26,840 bases of DNA from NCBI GenBank assembly GCA_964403795.1, contig CAYOHP010000094.1, forward strand, positions 1 through 26,840, read 5' to 3'. Shown piece by piece: positions 22,773-26,840 of the stretch. The position numbers and the translations under genes are program-made. The notes under the pieces were generated by a model. It made no database searches. It was not told the DNA's origin and saw only the letters and a program-made list of their open reading frames with translations. Origin of the DNA: CAYOHP01 sp964403795 [NCBI: uncultured bacterium]. GTDB taxonomy: Bacteria; Muiribacteriota; UBA6191; CAZXTJ01. Each line of letters begins with the position of its first letter. Position 1 is the stretch's first letter.

Positions 22773-25502
22773 ATGATCGCTTTCTTCCGCCACTACGCAA
22801 AGGGCTTCATCTGGCTGATCGTCACCGCCTTCGTGGTGGCCACTTTCCTCGGGTCGGCATCGATCTTCATGCTCCTCGACCAGTCCGACCAGCAACGGGC
22901 TCGAGGCATCGATCCGATCACCGGCGAGCCTACCGGAGCGACCTCCCCGGAGACCCGGGATCCCCGCCTGAGCTCGACCAAGGTGATGGCGGAGATCGAG
23001 CTCGACGGGCAGAAGTCGATCATCACCGAGGGGGAACTCGAGACCAGGTTCCGGCAGACCGAGCTGGCCCGGGGCCAGCGCATGGCCGAGGACGCCCGCA
23101 AGTTCCTGATGCCGATGATCCTCGATCGCATGGTCGAGGAGCGGCTCATCCTGCTCCAGGCGGAGGCCTCGGCCGTGGACGTCTCGGCCAGGGTCGAGGA
23201 GCAGCTGGCCTCGATCTGGTCCCAGGTGGGCAAGGCCGAGTACCTGCGACGCACCGGCCAGGACGAGGCGGAACTCCGTCGGGTCCTCACCCAGGGCTTC
23301 AAGCTCGAGACCATGCTCGAGAAGGTCCGCAAGGGGCGGTCGATCCCGGAGGCCGAGGTCGAGGCCTACTACCGGGCCCATCTCGCCGAGTTCAAGGCCG
23401 AAGGGGCCGCCGAGCCCCGGCCGATGGCCGAAGTCCGGGGCACGATCGAGGAGAAGCTCCGGGCCGAGATCCGGCCCGAGCACGTCAAGGAGTACTACGA
23501 GGCCCACAAGCGGCGCTGGCAGCTGCCGAAGGTCGCCCGGATCCTCCACCTGGCCGTGGATCCCCGGTCGGAGAAGCGCTCCGCCCAGGCCACGCCATCG
23601 GCGGAGGCCGTGGAGGCCTGGTACCAGGAGCACAAGGACGAGTACCGGGAGCGGGAGCGGGTCGACTTCTCGCACCTGTTCGTGGATCCCCGCCACCCCG
23701 ACCTCGATGCCGCCAGTGCCCCCTCCGACGAGGAGGTCCAGCGCTACTACGACCTGAACCGGGACGACTTCGCCCGGGAGGAGACCCGACGGGTCTCCCA
23801 GATGGTTTTCGAAGGCCCGGAAGCGGACAAGCTGGCGGAGCAGGCCCGGGACCGGCTGGGCAAGGGGGAGCCGTTCGCCCAGGTCGCCAAGGATGCCAGC
23901 CACGACCTCTCCACCCGCGACCAGGGGGGGGACATGGGCTGGATGGCCTCCCTCGATCTGGCCTCCGAGCTCTCGGACCTCGCCTTCACCCTGCCGGTGG
24001 GACGGATCAGCGATGCCATCCGGGTCGGGGGCAAGGTCCATCTGCTCACCGTGACCGCCCGCAAGGAGCCGGAGCAGAAGCCCCTCTCCGAGGTCCGTGC
24101 CGACATCGTCAAGGAGCTGCGCCAGGACAAGGCCTGGGAACTCGCCAAGACCCGGGCCGAGGAGCTGCTGGACCAGGCCAAGGCCAAGGCTCCGGCCGGG
24201 ACCCAGGTGGAGACCGACGACGAAGGTGTCCGGTCCTTCCCTGTGACCGAGGAGGTCTTCGCAGGACTGGTGCGGGCGTCGTCCCACGCGGCCTCGGCAT
24301 CCGCGGCCGGGCGGATCGGCGAGGTGATCCTGGGGGAGAACCGCCCCTCGACACTGCTCGACGAGGTGGGCACCCAGGGCTTCCTCGACTTCGCGATCCA
24401 GAAGGTCCTCCGGGACGCCAAGTCGGGCACGGTCCTGGGACCGGTCCGGTCCTTCCGGGGCCACCACCTGATCTACGTGCACGCCAAGCCCGAGCCGGGA
24501 GCCCGGCCGCTGGCCGAGGTCCGGGACCAGGTGGTCAAGGCGGTGCAGAAGGCAGAGATCGACAGGGCGGTGAAGACCGTCCTCGACAAGGTCCGGTCCG
24601 ACTGTTCGCGAGGGGGCGTGGAGGCTTCCGGCGCCGGCGATCCGGCCGCCGCCGAGAAGTGCTTCCGGGATGCGATCGCGGCCCACAGCGACTCCGCCGA
24701 CAAGAAGGAGCTCTCCGGTGACTGGGGTGAGGTGGCCCTCGATCCCTTGAAGCCGCCCCAACTCCCCAACGAGGTCAAGGCCGAGGTGGTCTCCTGGAAC
24801 GGCCTCTCGCGCCGGATCGTGGAGGCCGTCAAGAACCTGGGGCCCGGGCAGGTCTCGCAGCCGGTGGACCTCTCCGGCTTCCGGCACCTGTTCTTCGTGG
24901 CCGGCGTCCTGCCCGAGACCTTCCGCCCGCAGGCGGAGGTCGAGGACCAGATCCGCCAGGCCCTGAACCCCACCGTCTCCGACGAGGAGGCCCGGAGCTT
25001 CTTCGATTCGAATTCCAAGGACTTCCAGACCGAGACCGGCGGCGACGAGGTCTTCCACGCCCTGTTCTCCAGCCGGCAGGATGCCGAGGAGGCGCTGGCC
25101 GGGATCCGTTCCGGGGCCCAGTCCTTCGAGGACGTGGTCCGCGGTCCGGGGAACATGGACCGGGTCACCGCCAAGGACGGGGGACGAATCAAGGGCGAGA
25201 TCTCGGTGCCCTCGATCCGCACTGCGGTCGAGGCGGCGGCTCCCGACACCCTGATCTCCGAGCCGCTCGAGAGCCCGATCGGGTGGCACCTGGTCCGGGT
25301 CGGCGCCAAGAAGAAGTCGGTGGAGGCGAAGTTCGAGGACGTCGCGGCCAAGGTCAGGGAGCGACTGCTCGCCGAGAAGCGCCGCCAGACCGAGCGGGAA
25401 TGGGTTTCCGAGCTGCGGGCCCGGGCCCGGATCGAGACCAAGCTGGAAGCCCAGGCCAACCCCTTCGCTTCGCTCATGGGCGGCCTCGGTGCCGGCGGCT
25501 GA
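22773..25502 (+). CDS. Large PpiD/SurA-like peptidyl-prolyl isomerase with multiple parvulin modules
   Basis: 909 residues. The ATG at 22773 starts the typical PpiD N-terminus (MIAFFRHYAKGFIWLIV), an inner-membrane anchor (~8-32); AAGGAG lies 13 bases upstream. An alternative ATG at 22737 adds 12 residues without a ribosome site. A SurA-N-like helical region covers ~60-195. The pre-parvulin helix pattern (V..YY..H) recurs at ~196, 238, 280, 322 and again near 740. A clear parvulin domain spans ~340-432 (VAKDASHDLSTRDQGGDMGW, LAFTLPVGRISDAI). A partial one follows at ~545-600 (GPVRSFRGHHLIYV), another degenerate one near ~650-725, and a final one at ~755-860 (SPIGWHLVRVG). It probably chaperones exported proteins. 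Larger than typical PpiD (about 620). It overlaps the RNase PH gene by 14 bases. Confidence 0.88.
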   Translation: MIAFFRHYAKGFIWLIVTAFVVATFLGSASIFMLLDQSDQQRARGIDPITGEPTGATSPETRDPRLSSTKVMAEIELDGQKSIITEGELETRFRQTELARGQRMAEDARKFLMPMILDRMVEERLILLQAEASAVDVSARVEEQLASIWSQVGKAEYLRRTGQDEAELRRVLTQGFKLETMLEKVRKGRSIPEAEVEAYYRAHLAEFKAEGAAEPRPMAEVRGTIEEKLRAEIRPEHVKEYYEAHKRRWQLPKVARILHLAVDPRSEKRSAQATPSAEAVEAWYQEHKDEYRERERVDFSHLFVDPRHPDLDAASAPSDEEVQRYYDLNRDDFAREETRRVSQMVFEGPEADKLAEQARDRLGKGEPFAQVAKDASHDLSTRDQGGDMGWMASLDLASELSDLAFTLPVGRISDAIRVGGKVHLLTVTARKEPEQKPLSEVRADIVKELRQDKAWELAKTRAEELLDQAKAKAPAGTQVETDDEGVRSFPVTEEVFAGLVRASSHAASASAAGRIGEVILGENRPSTLLDEVGTQGFLDFAIQKVLRDAKSGTVLGPVRSFRGHHLIYVHAKPEPGARPLAEVRDQVVKAVQKAEIDRAVKTVLDKVRSDCSRGGVEASGAGDPAAAEKCFRDAIAAHSDSADKKELSGDWGEVALDPLKPPQLPNEVKAEVVSWNGLSRRIVEAVKNLGPGQVSQPVDLSGFRHLFFVAGVLPETFRPQAEVEDQIRQALNPTVSDEEARSFFDSNSKDFQTETGGDEVFHALFSSRQDAEEALAGIRSGAQSFEDVVRGPGNMDRVTAKDGGRIKGEISVPSIRTAVEAAAPDTLISEPLESPIGWHLVRVGAKKKSVEAKFEDVAAKVRERLLAEKRRQTEREWVSELRARARIETKLEAQANPFASLMGGLGAGG

Positions 25503-26244
25503 GGCGAGCTCCCGGGCCGGGGGCCGTGGGGCGGGGGACCCGCGACCGATCTCCTTCGAGGCGGGGTTCACCCGCTATGCGGAGGGCTCGGTCCTGGCCC
25601 GGTTCGGGGAGACCTGGGTCCTGTGCAATGCCACGGTCGAGGACAGGGTCCCGCCCCACTGCGAGGAGGCCGGCAAGGGCTGGGTCACGGCCGAGTACAG
25701 CATGCTGCCCCGCTCCACCCACACCCGCACCGAGCGGGACGGGCGACGGGGCGGTCCGAGCGGTCGGACCCTGGAGATCCAGCGCCTGATCGGCCGGAGT
25801 CTCCGGGCCGTGGTCGACCTCCAGAAGCTGGCCGGGTTCTCGATCCGCCTCGATTGCGACGTGCTCCAGGCCGACGGAGGCACCCGGACCGCGGCGGTCT
25901 CGGGGAGCTATGTGGCCTTGCGGCTGGCGATCGCCGGTCTGCTCCAGGACGCCTTGCTCCCGGTCGACCCGGTGCGCACCGGGGTCGGTGCGGTCTCGGT
26001 AGGGATCGTCGCCGGGCAGCTCCTGGTCGACCTCGATTACAGCGAGGACAGCCGGGCCCAAGTGGACGCCAACCTGGTGATGGATCGGGAGGGGCGGATC
26101 ATCGAGCTCCAGGCCACCGCCGAGGACGAGCCGTTCCCGCGTTCCCAGCTCGACCGGATCCTGGTCCTGGGCGCAGGAGCCCTGGAGGTGATCGCCAGGG
26201 CCCAGGACCGAGCCCTGGCCGCCGGCCAGGGCATCGGCTCGTGA
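25489..26244 (+). CDS. rph: Ribonuclease PH
   Basis: 251 residues. Phosphate-dependent 3'-to-5' exoribonuclease that trims tRNA 3' ends. Family blocks in order: RPISFEAGFTRYAEGSVL (19-36), MLPRSTHTRTERDG (72-85), GRTLEIQRLIGRSLRAVVDL (92-111), the phosphate-binding DGGTRTAAVSG (129-139), and the metal-binding VDLDYSEDSRAQVDANLVM. The catalytic Arg and Asp residues expected for RNase PH are all present. The GTG at 25489 lies inside the end of the ppiD-like gene and gives an N-terminus matching the family's R-DGR-x3-RP block as RAGGRGAGDPRP, where the usual D of DGR is G. Its stop overlaps the rdgB start (GTGA, 26241-26244). Confidence 0.95.
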   Translation: MPAAEASSRAGGRGAGDPRPISFEAGFTRYAEGSVLARFGETWVLCNATVEDRVPPHCEEAGKGWVTAEYSMLPRSTHTRTERDGRRGGPSGRTLEIQRLIGRSLRAVVDLQKLAGFSIRLDCDVLQADGGTRTAAVSGSYVALRLAIAGLLQDALLPVDPVRTGVGAVSVGIVAGQLLVDLDYSEDSRAQVDANLVMDREGRIIELQATAEDEPFPRSQLDRILVLGAGALEVIARAQDRALAAGQGIGS

Positions 26245-26840
26245 GGGCGACCGGGACCTCCGAGCTGCTGTTGGCCTCGGCCAATCCGGGGAAACTCGCC
26301 GAGTTCTCCGAGATCCTCGGGGACCGCTTCCGGCTCCGGCTCCCCGCCGAGATCCTCCCCGACTGGGAGGCGCCCGAGGAGGACGGCGCCACCTACGCGG
26401 AGAATGCCCGCATCAAGGCCGAGGACCTGGCATCCCGCACCAGGCTCCCGACCCTGGGAGACGATTCGGGTCTCGAGGTGGAGGCCCTGGGTGGACGTCC
26501 CGGGCTGCATTCCGCCCGCTACGCCCCGACCGCTCCGGAGCGGATCGAGCGGCTCCTGGCGGAACTCTCCGGCCTCCCGGAGTCGTCCCGCCGGGCCCGG
26601 TTCGTGTGCGTGCTCTGCCTGTGCCGACCCGGCTCCCCGCCCCGCTGGTTCGAGGGCGAACTCCGGGGAACCATCCTCGATGCGCCGCGGGGCCGGGGGG
26701 GCTTCGGGTACGACCCCCTGTTCCTTCCCGAGGGCCTCACCTTGTCGATCGCAGAGCTCCCGGCGAGCGAGAAGCACCGCATCAGCCACCGGGGGAGGGC
26801 CCTCGCCCGGATGGTGGAATCGCTGGCCTCCGAGGTGCTA
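26241..26840 (+). CDS. rdgB: XTP/dITP pyrophosphatase (RdgB/HAM1 family), 3' end cut by the window
   Basis: Hydrolyses non-canonical purine triphosphates (dITP, XTP) to monophosphates, keeping them out of DNA and RNA. The frame is open for 200 codons to the window edge, and the family is usually about 200 residues, so only a few residues are missing. Motifs: SANPGKLAEF (13-22), YAENARIKA (52-60), TLGDDSGLEVEAL (71-83) with the catalytic acidic pair Asp74-75, GFGYDPLF (154-161) and EKHRISHRGRA (177-187). GTG start in a GTGA overlap with rph. The rph-rdgB pairing is common in bacteria, linking RNA 3'-end processing with nucleotide-pool cleaning. Confidence 0.93.
   Translation, partial: MRATGTSELLLASANPGKLAEFSEILGDRFRLRLPAEILPDWEAPEEDGATYAENARIKAEDLASRTRLPTLGDDSGLEVEALGGRPGLHSARYAPTAPERIERLLAELSGLPESSRRARFVCVLCLCRPGSPPRWFEGELRGTILDAPRGRGGFGYDPLFLPEGLTLSIAELPASEKHRISHRGRALARMVESLASEVL

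Overview
The window is a very GC-rich bacterial chromosome segment (about 70% G+C by eye) packed with short-gap or overlapping genes on both strands. Start codons are a mixture of ATG, GTG and one TTG. Several start codons sit almost directly on a TANNNT -10 element, so some transcripts look leaderless or nearly so. I see no tRNA, rRNA, CRISPR array, insertion sequence or phage gene; this looks like core chromosome. The SMC-ScpA-ScpB set resembles, from memory, the archaeal/cyanobacterial lineage (SMC_prok_A type) rather than the common bacterial type. With the exported lipoprotein-like amidase, the PpiD-like periplasmic chaperone and the PilZ protein, this suggests a high-GC, probably diderm and poorly sampled phylum. 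I cannot name the phylum from sequence alone.

Layout. (1) 95-1060 (-) is an exported zinc amidase, divergent from 1317-3371 (+), a multi-pass GT-C-type glycosyltransferase-like protein. (2) 3567-10315 (+) holds smc-scpA-scpB with stop/start overlaps, then a CpaE/MinD-like protein whose P-loop lysines are gone. (3) 10324-13404 (-) is a three-gene operon: small zinc-finger protein, a STAS+PilZ fusion, and an exported two-HKD phospholipase D/cardiolipin-synthase-like enzyme. (4) 13516-16252 (+) holds RtcB, a two-TM protein and a TrmJ-like SPOUT methyltransferase. (5) 16301-17794 (+) is a secreted protein with four repeats, each carrying a Cys pair exactly 33 residues apart, joined by Gly/Ser/Thr linkers. 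(6) 17826-18131 (-) is a small Cys-rich protein. (7) 18227-21376 (+) holds an orphan 610-residue protein, a TPR protein and an exported NPP-like phosphodiesterase. (8) 21463-22593 (-) is a membrane-anchored HEAT-like protein, divergent from 22773-26840 (+): a multi-module PpiD/SurA-like chaperone, RNase PH and an RdgB/HAM1 pyrophosphatase that runs off the window.

The genes group into four themes: chromosome organisation (SMC-kleisin operon), envelope and periplasm (amidase, GT-C, PLD enzyme, repeat protein, PpiD, phosphodiesterase, HEAT protein), RNA and nucleotide maintenance (RtcB, TrmJ-like, RNase PH, RdgB), and c-di-GMP reception (STAS-PilZ). The items most worth a second look are the Cys-33 repeat protein, the lineage of the condensin operon and its P-loop-less passenger, and the zinc-finger/STAS-PilZ/PLD operon. 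No gene-free stretch exceeds about 260 bases.
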